Origin: Acholeplasmataceae bacterium
Lineage (GTDB): Bacteria > Bacillota_I > Bacilli_A > Acholeplasmatales > Acholeplasmataceae
Assembly (NCBI GenBank): GCA_023264085.1
Contig: JALQTF010000011.1
Coordinates: 1-36,522 of the forward strand
Reading direction: 5' to 3'
DNA: 36,522 bases
The notes beneath the pieces were generated by a model that saw only the letters and a list, made by a program, of their open reading frames with translations, had not been told where the DNA came from and did no database searches. Shown here piece after piece: positions 1 to 8,516 of the stretch. The position numbers and the translations under genes are program-made. The first letter of the stretch is position 1. Every line of letters begins with the position of its first letter.

Positions 1-990
1 TAAAAAATCAGCAAAAGAAAGTGTCTCACATCGTATGAATCCTTTTTCAAAATCCGTATGTATAATGCCAGCACATTGTGGTGCTTTCATTCCTTGTCTA
101 AATGTCCATGCTCGTACTTCAGGCTCACCTGCAGTAAAAAAAGTTTTTAGACCTAAAAGATGATAACTCTTTTCAATCACAGTTTCCAATCCACTTTGAT
201 GCAATCCATAAGACGATAGTAATTCTTTCTTTTCATCTTCTTCTAATACAGCTAGTTCTGATTCCAACTGTGCGGATACAGGTATGACTTCAATATTAAA
301 TGGTGCTAAATATGCAATTAATTTTATCAAATACTTTTGATTTTCTAGATCAAATAAATCATCTTCTCCTATATTTGCAATCACAAGCATTTTTTTGAAA
401 CTTAATAATTGCAATTGTTTAAGAAAAGGGTAGTCATCTTCTTCAAAAAGATCATAGTTTAGGCGTTTATCTGAACTTAAAATATCTTTAATTTTCAATA
501 AAATTGTTTCTTCGTAAAGACCTTCTTTTGGTGATTGTTTTTTCTTTTTTCCAAGTTTATCAATGCGTTTATCAATACTCTCTAAATCTGCAAGTCGTAA
601 TTCTACATCAATCGTTTCAAAATCACGGACAGGATCAACAGACCCATCGACATGTGTAACATCTTTGAGATCAAAGCAACGTACAACATGACATATCGCA
701 TCTACCTCGCGTATATGCGATAAGAATTGGTTTCCAAGACCTTCGCCTTTAGAAGCACCTTTAACGAGTCCAGCAATATCAGTAAATTGATATGCTGTTG
801 GAATGATTTTCTTTGGTTGATAAACATCAGCAAGTTGTTGCAATCTTTGATCTGGTACTGAAACAATACCAACATTAGGTTCAATCGTTGCAAATGGATA
901 ATTTGCAGCAAGTGCACCAGCTTTTGTTAATGCATTAAATAATGTTGATTTGCCTACATTAGGTAATCCTATGATACCTGCTTGTAACAT
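1..990 (-). CDS. ychF: Redox-regulated/ribosome-binding ATPase YchF (Obg-like GTPase), C-terminus cut off by the window start
   Basis: Open frame from ATG (complement of 988-990) to base 1; translation begins [43 protein letters not shown] (P-loop NVGKST), typical of YchF; missing from the ORF track because it runs off the edge. Confidence 0.95.
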   Translation of the reverse strand, partial: MLQAGIIGLPNVGKSTLFNALTKAGALAANYPFATIEPNVGIVSVPDQRLQQLADVYQPKKIIPTAYQFTDIAGLVKGASKGEGLGNQFLSHIREVDAICHVVRCFDLKDVTHVDGSVDPVRDFETIDVELRLADLESIDKRIDKLGKKKKQSPKEGLYEETILLKIKDILSSDKRLNYDLFEEDDYPFLKQLQLLSFKKMLVIANIGEDDLFDLENQKYLIKLIAYLAPFNIEVIPVSAQLESELAVLEEDEKKELLSSYGLHQSGLETVIEKSYHLLGLKTFFTAGEPEVRAWTFRQGMKAPQCAGIIHTDFEKGFIRCETLSFADFL

Positions 991-1003
991 AACTATCTCC
1001 TTT

Positions 1004-1026
1004 AAAAAAAGGCGTTTCGCCTTTTT
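1004..1026 (-). terminator. Rho-independent terminator-like hairpin between ftsZ and ychF
   Basis: AAAAAGGCG-TTT-CGCCTTTTT inverted repeat right after the ftsZ stop. Confidence 0.7.
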
Positions 1027-2143
1027 ATAATGATCCTTTTTTCTTTAACCAAGATGGTATTTTTGGACCTTCTTTTTTCTCTTCTTGTGCATCGACTGAT
1101 TTCAAACCTTCATTGGTCATTTCGAGCTGGTCATCTGATTGATTATTAAGAATTTCATCAAATATGTCTAACCCTGTTTCAGTCCCTTTTAATTCATAAC
1201 CAGTAGCAATCACAGTCACAACCATTTCATCATTCATCTCTAAACTTACAGCTGAACCATAAATAATATTCAAATCTTTATCTGTTGCATTTCTAATTTC
1301 AGAGATCGCTTGTTCAGTTTCAAATAACGTAATGTTCGTGCCACTTGTAATATTGACAATGGCATCTGTTGCACCATTAATTGAAATTTCTAATAGTTTT
1401 GAATGAATGGCTTTCCTAGCTGCCTCAACTGCTCTATTTTCACCAGATGCTATCCCAACACCCATGAGTGCCATTCCTTTATTTTCCATCACTGTACGTA
1501 CATCTGCAAAATCTACGTTAATGAGCCCAGGAACTGTAATGATTTCTGCGACACCTTGAACTCCTTGTCTTAAAACATTATCAGACTCTCTAAAGGCTTC
1601 TAATAGTTGTGTCGAAGGTCCAGAAACTTCAAGAAGTTTTTCATTGGGAATCACAATCAATGTGTCAACATGCGGTTTCATTTCTTCGATCCCTTTAATT
1701 GCTTCTCGCATGCGCACAGGACCTTCAAATGTAAATGGTTTTGTGACGATACCAATCGTTAAAGCACCTAATTCTTTGGCCTTTTTAGCAATAATCGGTG
1801 CCGCACCTGTACCAGTGCCACCACCCATACCACACGTAATGAAAACCATATCAGATCCTCTTAGCATCTCTTCAATTTCTTTGGTTGATTCCAGTGCTGC
1901 GCGTTTTCCAACTTCTGGTTTTGCTCCTGCACCTAATCCTCTTAATAAATTTTTACCAATTTGAATACGTGTTTCAGCTTTTGAGTGTTTAAGTACTTGT
2001 GCATCGGTATTTACAGCGACAAAAGTGACGCCAGAGACATCATTTTCAATCATTCTATTGACAGCATTTCCGCCACCACCACCAACACCAACAACTTTGA
2101 TAATCGGTTTTTGATTAAATTCGTCGTGTTCGCCAAATACCAT
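1025..2143 (-). CDS. ftsZ: Cell division protein FtsZ
   Basis: [29 protein letters not shown] tubulin signature, C-terminal IPSWLKKK peptide. Confidence 0.98.
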   Translation of the reverse strand: MVFGEHDEFNQKPIIKVVGVGGGGGNAVNRMIENDVSGVTFVAVNTDAQVLKHSKAETRIQIGKNLLRGLGAGAKPEVGKRAALESTKEIEEMLRGSDMVFITCGMGGGTGTGAAPIIAKKAKELGALTIGIVTKPFTFEGPVRMREAIKGIEEMKPHVDTLIVIPNEKLLEVSGPSTQLLEAFRESDNVLRQGVQGVAEIITVPGLINVDFADVRTVMENKGMALMGVGIASGENRAVEAARKAIHSKLLEISINGATDAIVNITSGTNITLFETEQAISEIRNATDKDLNIIYGSAVSLEMNDEMVVTVIATGYELKGTETGLDIFDEILNNQSDDQLEMTNEGLKSVDAQEEKKEGPKIPSWLKKKGSL

Positions 2144-2202
2144 GCTTCATACCCCATTTCATACTTATCATTATTGTATCATGAAAAAGTTGAGTTTTAA
2201 AC

Positions 2203-3312
2203 TCATTTAAAATAATTTGTCTTTGATTTCATATTTATGTAATAATCATACAATCGATCTTCTTTAATCGCTTCTCTTATTTCTTTCATCAAATGTTTTA
2301 AATAAGCCAAATTCTGAATACTTACAAGTCTAGAAACTAATAATTCTTCAGCTTTATACAAATGCCTTAAATATGATTTTGTGTATGGTGAAGCCAAAGT
2401 TTTTAAATTTGAATCTAAAGGCGATAAATCAAACTCATATCGTTTAGATTTTAGTATGACTTTTCCTTCAGTAGTTAATGCAGTACCATGCCTTGCAAGT
2501 CTTGTGGGTAGGACACAATCAAACATATCGATCCCATTCATGACATTTGTAATGAGATCTTCTGGTGCACCTACTCCCATCAAATATCTTGGTTTATCAA
2601 TGGGAAGGACATCTTTTAATAAAGCTGTGATACGATACATATCTTCTTTTGATTCGCCAACTGATAATCCTCCAATAGAATATCCATCAAAACCAATTGC
2701 CATTGTTTTCTCTGCAGAATATAATCTTAAATCTTCTTCCAATCCACCTTGGACGATGCCAAATAATGCTTGATCGGTTGATAAATAGTCTTTCCCTCTT
2801 TTCGCCCATCTAAGTGTTCTTTCAAGCGAATCTTTTAAGTATTCTCGAGATTCATGAGGTGGCGGGCATTCATCAAAACTCATAATAATGTCTGCACCTA
2901 TCGTTTGTTGTATATCAATGGATAATTCTGGAGACATAAAGAGTGGACTTCCATTTTTATGATGCTTAAAATGCACACCCTCTTCAGTGATTTTTCTCAT
3001 TTTTGATAAACTAAATACTTGATAACCACCACTATCTGTGAGTAAAGCATGTTGCCACTGCATCATATGTTTAACATTACCATGTGCTTTCACTACATCC
3101 ATACCCGGTTGATTCCATAGATGATATGTGTTTGCTAAAATAAGCCCCTCAGAAACATGTTCAATCTCTTCTGGTGTTAATGATTTCACTGTTGCTTGAG
3201 TACCAACTGGCATAAAAATAGGTGTTTCAAAGGTGCCACTTGGTGTATGTAGTTTTCCGTATCTTGCACCTGTTTGTTTACAAGTGTGTATGAGTTCAAA
3301 TGTAATCGCCAT
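2203..3312 (-). CDS. tgt: Queuine/preQ1 tRNA-ribosyltransferase (Tgt), atypical zinc region
   Basis: LTDSGGYQVFSL, MSFDECPPP, GIVQGG, IGGLSVGE, MFDCVLPTRLARHG motifs; C-terminal CxCxxC/H zinc ligands not present. Confidence 0.95.
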   Translation of the reverse strand: MAITFELIHTCKQTGARYGKLHTPSGTFETPIFMPVGTQATVKSLTPEEIEHVSEGLILANTYHLWNQPGMDVVKAHGNVKHMMQWQHALLTDSGGYQVFSLSKMRKITEEGVHFKHHKNGSPLFMSPELSIDIQQTIGADIIMSFDECPPPHESREYLKDSLERTLRWAKRGKDYLSTDQALFGIVQGGLEEDLRLYSAEKTMAIGFDGYSIGGLSVGESKEDMYRITALLKDVLPIDKPRYLMGVGAPEDLITNVMNGIDMFDCVLPTRLARHGTALTTEGKVILKSKRYEFDLSPLDSNLKTLASPYTKSYLRHLYKAEELLVSRLVSIQNLAYLKHLMKEIREAIKEDRLYDYYINMKSKTNYFK

Positions 3313-3324
3313 AATATTCCTTTG

Positions 3325-3333
3325 TGATATAAT
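3325..3333 (+). promoter_or_regulatory. Extended -10 promoter (TGATATAAT)
   Basis: TGaTATAAT with predicted start about 3340, at the first base of the aptamer stem; no good -35. Confidence 0.65.
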
Positions 3334-3339
3334 GATGTA

Positions 3340-3378
3340 GGCTGTATCCTAGTTACCAGCCAAATAAAAAAACAGGGG
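3340..3378 (+). ncRNA. preQ1-I-type riboswitch candidate upstream of queT-like gene
   Basis: GGCTG-TATCCTAGTTAC-CAGCC-AAATAAAAAAACAGGGG: 5-bp P1, CUAGYUAC loop core, A-rich tail, and AGG(G) able to pair with loop CCU as an H-type pseudoknot; the tail contains the SD. Confidence 0.85.
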
Positions 3379-3384
3379 TGTTTT

Positions 3385-3873
3385 ATGTCTTTAATATTTT
3401 ATATTAAAAATGCAATGATTGCAGCAATTTATGTCGTATTATTATACGTCTTTCAATTTTTAAGCTTTGAGCTTGTGCAATTTAGAATCGCAGAGCTATT
3501 ATTAGTGCTTGTATTATTTAATTCTAAATCTTTTTATGGAATTACGATCGGTACCTTCGTTGGTAATCTCATTTTCTCTCCATATGGATTTGTAGATGCA
3601 CTTGTAGGTACTCTCGCAACCATCATAACTTTGTTACTCATGATGCTTTTAAAGAAAAAACTAATGCTTTCATTGTTGATGCCAGGCATTGTCAATGGTA
3701 TTATCATTGGTCTGATGCTTGTTTATTTTAGTGATATTACAACATTCAATGCATTTATCATCACTTTTGGATGGATTTTCTTTGGTCAAACGGTTGTTTT
3801 ATTGACACTTGGCTTTCCGTTTTACAAACTACTCAAAGAAAAACCTTCATTTCAAGAACTCATAAATTTTTAA
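3385..3873 (+). CDS. queT: QueT-like queuosine precursor transporter (ECF S component family)
   Basis: Hydrophobic 162-aa protein with QFRIAELLLVLVLFNSKSFYGITIGTFVGNLIFSPYGFVDALVGTLAT, typical of the QueT family; preQ1 riboswitch-like leader; divergent from tgt. Confidence 0.85.
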   Translation: MSLIFYIKNAMIAAIYVVLLYVFQFLSFELVQFRIAELLLVLVLFNSKSFYGITIGTFVGNLIFSPYGFVDALVGTLATIITLLLMMLLKKKLMLSLLMPGIVNGIIIGLMLVYFSDITTFNAFIITFGWIFFGQTVVLLTLGFPFYKLLKEKPSFQELINF

Positions 3874-4863
3874 ATGTGCGTTTGGCATCATCTTGAATTT
3901 TTGATCATCAAATGACACAAGGTCAATACTTTTTGATTTTAAAGATTTAAGTTTGAAATGATGTACATCCATATACCATATTTGATGAGTAAAAACATGC
4001 TTAAATTTTTTCATCGATTTGATGTGATCAACAATAATACCTAATGATTCTAACCATTCAATCGTGTAGGTTACACTTTCAGATTCTATTTGTAAAAAGA
4101 GATACATCCCTTCAAAAAGGGATTGTGTCTCTTTTTTTATGAGATAGCGATTATGGTCATCAGTTATAATACACGTCATAAGTTGAATGTGTTTCTTAGA
4201 TTGAGGTTTAGATTTAAATGGATAGAGGTGTTGCACTTGATGCTCATAACTGCGACACATATCATTTAAAGGACATTTATGACAGTTCGGTTGTGTAGGT
4301 TTGCATATTGTTGCACCTAATTCCATCATTGCATGTGTATAAATATCTGGTTCATTTATGTCAATGAGAGATTGATTTAATTGATTTAATTGTTTCATTG
4401 TTTTTGGTTTTTTTATGTCATCATCAATCATGTAAACACGAGTTAATACACGCATCACATTACCATCTAAAGCACTATATGGCTTTTTGAATGCTGTAGA
4501 CATAATGGCACCGGCAGTATAATCACCAATCCCAGGAAGCCCTCTAATGTCTTTATAATTTGTAGGAAATTTCCCATGATAGTTTTTTTGGATTTGTATT
4601 GCAGCTTGATGCATAAGTCTGAATCTTCTGTAGTACCCCAATCCTCTTACATATGGAAGGATCTCTTCAAAAGAAACCGAAGCAAGTGATTGAATATCTT
4701 TGAATCGCAATAAAAATGCTTCATAATATGGTAACATCGTGACCACTTGCGTTTGTTGAAGCATAATTTCAGCAACCCATATTGCATAAGGATCTTGAGA
4801 TTCCCTAAACGGCAACATACGTTTATTTTTTTTATACCAAGTGTTAAGTTCTTTAATGCTCAT
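3847..4863 (-). CDS. mutY: A/G-specific adenine glycosylase MutY
   Basis: MLQQTQV, LPGIGDYTAGAI HhH-GPD, C-x6-C-x2-C-x5-C [4Fe-4S] motif; start placed at MSIKELNTWY (ORF track begins at 4890). Confidence 0.93.
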   Translation of the reverse strand: MSIKELNTWYKKNKRMLPFRESQDPYAIWVAEIMLQQTQVVTMLPYYEAFLLRFKDIQSLASVSFEEILPYVRGLGYYRRFRLMHQAAIQIQKNYHGKFPTNYKDIRGLPGIGDYTAGAIMSTAFKKPYSALDGNVMRVLTRVYMIDDDIKKPKTMKQLNQLNQSLIDINEPDIYTHAMMELGATICKPTQPNCHKCPLNDMCRSYEHQVQHLYPFKSKPQSKKHIQLMTCIITDDHNRYLIKKETQSLFEGMYLFLQIESESVTYTIEWLESLGIIVDHIKSMKKFKHVFTHQIWYMDVHHFKLKSLKSKSIDLVSFDDQKFKMMPNAHLKIYEFLK

Positions 4864-5384
4864 TACAAAGTAATTTTTCTGACACCACAATGTTCAATGA
4901 TATCGTCAAAATGCGTGAGTGTTGAAATCGCAATACCGTGAGACACAACGATGACTTGATCATATTGAGTATATTTAAGTAATACAAGTTCCATTCTTTT
5001 TTTAATCGCATCAAATGTTTCATAATGAAATAGGTTTTTAACATCTTTTTTGCCTTTATATTTCATATAAGCCTCAAATGCACCTTCACCATCGACATCA
5101 CTATTCGGATTGATATCAGGCATCCATTCATGCAAATCATGTTCAACAACAACTTCTAATCCTAAATGAGATGCTATAATGGCAGCCGTTTGAAGTGCTC
5201 TTGTAAATGGAGATGCTATGATGATTTGTGCACCTTTAAGTGAAGGATCTTTCCCTCTTTCATGTGCCTGAAGAATCCCATTATCAGTAAGTTTGCCAAA
5301 ATTATAAGCCATACCATAAATACCACGTTCAATCACTTCATCATAGCGTGGCTCTGCATGTCTAATTAAATAAAATGTTGTCAT
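4863..5384 (-). CDS. Histidine phosphatase family (phosphoglycerate mutase-like)
   Basis: YLIRHAEPRYDE, SPFTRALQTA, VVSHGIAIS; start at MTTFYLIRHAEP chosen within ORF 4863..5414. Confidence 0.85.
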   Translation of the reverse strand: MTTFYLIRHAEPRYDEVIERGIYGMAYNFGKLTDNGILQAHERGKDPSLKGAQIIIASPFTRALQTAAIIASHLGLEVVVEHDLHEWMPDINPNSDVDGEGAFEAYMKYKGKKDVKNLFHYETFDAIKKRMELVLLKYTQYDQVIVVSHGIAISTLTHFDDIIEHCGVRKITL

Positions 5385-5474
5385 TTTATACCTCGCTTGT
5401 ATTATATCACACACTGATACACATTTTATGACCTTCTTTATCTCGTGATATAATACATTTGCAAGGAGGAAATC

Positions 5475-6080
5475 ATGAAATTACTTGAAAGAAGATCTAT
5501 AAGATTATACGATGAAAATGTAAAAATTAATGATGATGAATTAAAACAAATCATCTTAGAGGCAAACTTAGCACCCTCTTCAATGAATATGCAACCCTGG
5601 AGATATGTCATTATCTCATCTAAAGAGTCAAAAGAAAAGCTACGACCTGCACTATATGGCAATTTAAGACAATTAGAAACGAGTGCTGCTATGATTGTTA
5701 TTTTCAATGACTTACATAAGTTTGAACTCGCTGAAAAAATATATAATACTGCTGTAGAAAAAGGATTGATGCCTGAAGATGTGAGAGAAAAACAGCTAGC
5801 AAATATAAGAAACATGGTTCAAAAAGTTGATTTAAACAAATTGAATGTAAGTGGTATGATTGACTGCGGATTAGCTGCAATGAATTTAATGTATGTTGCA
5901 CGTGAACATGGATATGATACATGTCCAATTGGTGGCTTTAATCATGAGATGATTCATGACGTGGTCGATTTAGATAAAGAACGTTATTCACCTGTCATGA
6001 TTGTTTCCATTGGTAAAGCTGCTGAAGAAGGTTTTCCTTCGGTACGATTACCATTTGATGATGTTGCAAAAATTATATAA
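5475..6080 (+). CDS. Nitroreductase family protein
   Basis: ERRSIRLYDENVKI, APSSMNMQPWRYVII, CPIGGFN; SD aaggagg upstream. Confidence 0.9.
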   Translation: MKLLERRSIRLYDENVKINDDELKQIILEANLAPSSMNMQPWRYVIISSKESKEKLRPALYGNLRQLETSAAMIVIFNDLHKFELAEKIYNTAVEKGLMPEDVREKQLANIRNMVQKVDLNKLNVSGMIDCGLAAMNLMYVAREHGYDTCPIGGFNHEMIHDVVDLDKERYSPVMIVSIGKAAEEGFPSVRLPFDDVAKII

Positions 6081-6111
6081 AAAATAGCCTTTAAAAGGCT
6101 ATTTTTTTTAC
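6080..6111. terminator. Bidirectional terminator between convergent genes
   Basis: AAAAATAGCCTTT-AAAAGGCTATTTTTTT. Confidence 0.85.
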
Positions 6112-8516
6112 ATGTCGTATTTAGATAAAATTTGTGCGGGAGTTTTATTGAGTAATAACCAAACTGGTAATAACCCTGCAATTAAATTCGAAACATACAC
6201 AACTATGATGCCACCAATGACTGAAATGAATGTGACATTAAACAAATTAAATTCTCCCAAGAAACTATCAGAAAGCAATGAAAATCCATAGGTCGCAATG
6301 CCATAACCAATAAGTGTGGTGATGGTTGATAGTAATAAGATTTCTATAACAAAAGCTCGCAAAATATCTTTTTTATACACACCAATCGCACGCATGATTG
6401 CGATTTCATATTGTCGTTTTACCAAACTTGAACGGATGACAAAATAAAATCCCAATCCTGCAAAACCTACAACAACAAGTGAGGTAGTGAGCGTTGAAAT
6501 CAGTGCCACTTGTTGTTCACTCTCAATAATTCTTCTAGCATTTTCTAACAAGTCTTCAAGTATTAAATCATAACCGACAAGCTCAGATTCTACAGCGTCT
6601 AAATCTGTAGTGTAAATGTAATATCTTGAGTTATTTTCAAATCTGAGTTGTTCTAAGTAATTCGCTGTGACATATACATATGGCTTTATATCTGTATCAT
6701 CATAAACACCACTAATCGTCACACCCTCTATTTCTAATGGGAAATTCATATTACTATTAAATATCCCAAGTGATGCAGGCACTAATAACGCCTCTTCAGT
6801 TGGTAAGTCACCATACAAAAGTGTGGATGTATCAAACCAATCGATGGACATATGTTGTGTGAGTGGATATGTTAAGAAATCAGCAAGTGCATCATTTGTA
6901 AAAATGACACTATAAGGAGCATCTACAATTCCTGAAATTGTAATGATCTCACCTTGATACATAAGGGATTCATTAAGTAGATGTTCATAAGACCAAATAC
7001 CAATATCTCTTCCAGCAGAACCATCCACTAAATTATCTGCAATTGCGCTTGTGATTAATATTTCATTGTTCGTTGCAGGCATAGAACCATAAACAATGTC
7101 TAAATCATGTAATCGATACAAATCTAGTAATCCAGAAACGGCTGTGTTATAAATGAGACCATTAGGTCTTAAAAAATTGATTTGAATAGAACTTCTATTA
7201 TACGTGTTGATATATGTGATATTTTCTATTTGTTTTAGTTGGTCGAGTGTTGGTTGTGTTGTATTGACATCTTCTGGATCTACAAGTGACACTTGCGCGT
7301 ATCCTGATGGCAAAATCATGTACTGTTCTGGTGACATAAACAACACACTTGCAAGTGATGTTGCTGCAAAAGCAATCACGGCACCTGCAAGAACAAAACT
7401 CGCCAACATGATTTTTCCTCTTCTAGATGTACCAATGACTTTTTCTAACGCCATAAAAATGGCTTTTTTTATGGAGAAAACAAAATGCTGCTTTCTTGGA
7501 ACACCTTCCAAACTCAGTTCTTCATTATTGAATGAAGACTCAGATAACATTTGTTTTTGATGTGTTGCTTTCTTACCCTGTTTAATTTGAATTGTAGAAA
7601 ATTCATCTAACAATTTGACTTTTTTTAATGCACTATCCACTTTAATATAAATCGTATCATTTTTAACAATAAACGTTGCATGCATCTTTTTGTCTTTTTG
7701 TTCTGAATAAACATCAATACTTTGTTGATGAGATGTTTCAAGTGTTTCTTTATTTAAGTCACCTAAATAAATCGTCTCATCGTATTTCATTTGATAATCG
7801 CCACGATCATGACTGTCATCATCAGAGATGATTTTCCCATCAGAAATTTTAATAATTCGATCACCATAAAAATTCGCAATTTCTTTTTCATGGGTGACCA
7901 TAATGACAAGTTTATCTTTCGCGATAGATTGAATGATATTCATGACTTCAATGGTATTTTGAGAATCTAAATTACCAGTCGGTTCATCGGCTATAATCAT
8001 ATCTGGATTTTTAACAATCGCTCTTGCAATAGCAACACGTTGCTGTTGTCCACCTGATAATTGAAGTGCATTTTTCTTTCTAAAGGTATACATATTCACT
8101 GCTTTTAAAACATAATGCACACGTGACTCTATAAGTGCTTCATCTGTAATACCCATCAGTTTTAATACATAAGCGACATTATCATAAACCGATAAATCAG
8201 GTAATAAATGATAGTTTTGAAAAATATACCCAATATGGTGATTTCTTAAATGATCCCATACTTTTGATTGATATCTAGAAATGTTTTTATCAAACATAAA
8301 AACATGTCCCTTATCAAATTTATCAAGTCCACCTAAAACATTTAATAATGTTGTTTTTCCTGATCCTGAGGGACCTAACAACATGACTAAACCTTTATTA
8401 GGTAAATCTAAGGTCATTTGATTGATCACATGAATCTGATTCGATTTGTTTTTATTAAAATATTTATTCAAACCTGAGATTTTAATAAGAGGTATCATTT
8501 GTGACATATTACTCAC
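6108..8516 (-). CDS. ABC transporter, N-terminal NBD fused to FtsX/MacB-like permease
   Basis: [39 protein letters not shown]; then TM, large extracellular segment and three C-terminal TM helices. Confidence 0.92.
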   Translation of the reverse strand: MSNMSQMIPLIKISGLNKYFNKNKSNQIHVINQMTLDLPNKGLVMLLGPSGSGKTTLLNVLGGLDKFDKGHVFMFDKNISRYQSKVWDHLRNHHIGYIFQNYHLLPDLSVYDNVAYVLKLMGITDEALIESRVHYVLKAVNMYTFRKKNALQLSGGQQQRVAIARAIVKNPDMIIADEPTGNLDSQNTIEVMNIIQSIAKDKLVIMVTHEKEIANFYGDRIIKISDGKIISDDDSHDRGDYQMKYDETIYLGDLNKETLETSHQQSIDVYSEQKDKKMHATFIVKNDTIYIKVDSALKKVKLLDEFSTIQIKQGKKATHQKQMLSESSFNNEELSLEGVPRKQHFVFSIKKAIFMALEKVIGTSRRGKIMLASFVLAGAVIAFAATSLASVLFMSPEQYMILPSGYAQVSLVDPEDVNTTQPTLDQLKQIENITYINTYNRSSIQINFLRPNGLIYNTAVSGLLDLYRLHDLDIVYGSMPATNNEILITSAIADNLVDGSAGRDIGIWSYEHLLNESLMYQGEIITISGIVDAPYSVIFTNDALADFLTYPLTQHMSIDWFDTSTLLYGDLPTEEALLVPASLGIFNSNMNFPLEIEGVTISGVYDDTDIKPYVYVTANYLEQLRFENNSRYYIYTTDLDAVESELVGYDLILEDLLENARRIIESEQQVALISTLTTSLVVVGFAGLGFYFVIRSSLVKRQYEIAIMRAIGVYKKDILRAFVIEILLLSTITTLIGYGIATYGFSLLSDSFLGEFNLFNVTFISVIGGIIVVYVSNLIAGLLPVWLLLNKTPAQILSKYDM

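Noticed and set aside
702-917. 71-aa ORF on minus strand
   Set aside because: Lies in another frame of the clearly coding ychF gene; low-complexity translation.
1644-1964. 106-aa ORF on + strand (also 1985..2200)
   Set aside because: Antisense to ftsZ; no RBS or recognisable domain; shadow of codon bias.
2381-2773. 130-aa ORF on + strand
   Set aside because: Antisense to tgt; no supporting signals.
4747-5044. Small ORFs 4747..4941 (+) and 4853..5044 (-)
   Set aside because: Overlap mutY/phosphatase coding sequence in other frames.
5438-5928. ORFs 5438..5815 and 5704..5928 on minus strand
   Set aside because: Antisense to the nitroreductase gene.
7204-7560. 118-aa + strand ORF
   Set aside because: Antisense to ABC transporter; no RBS.
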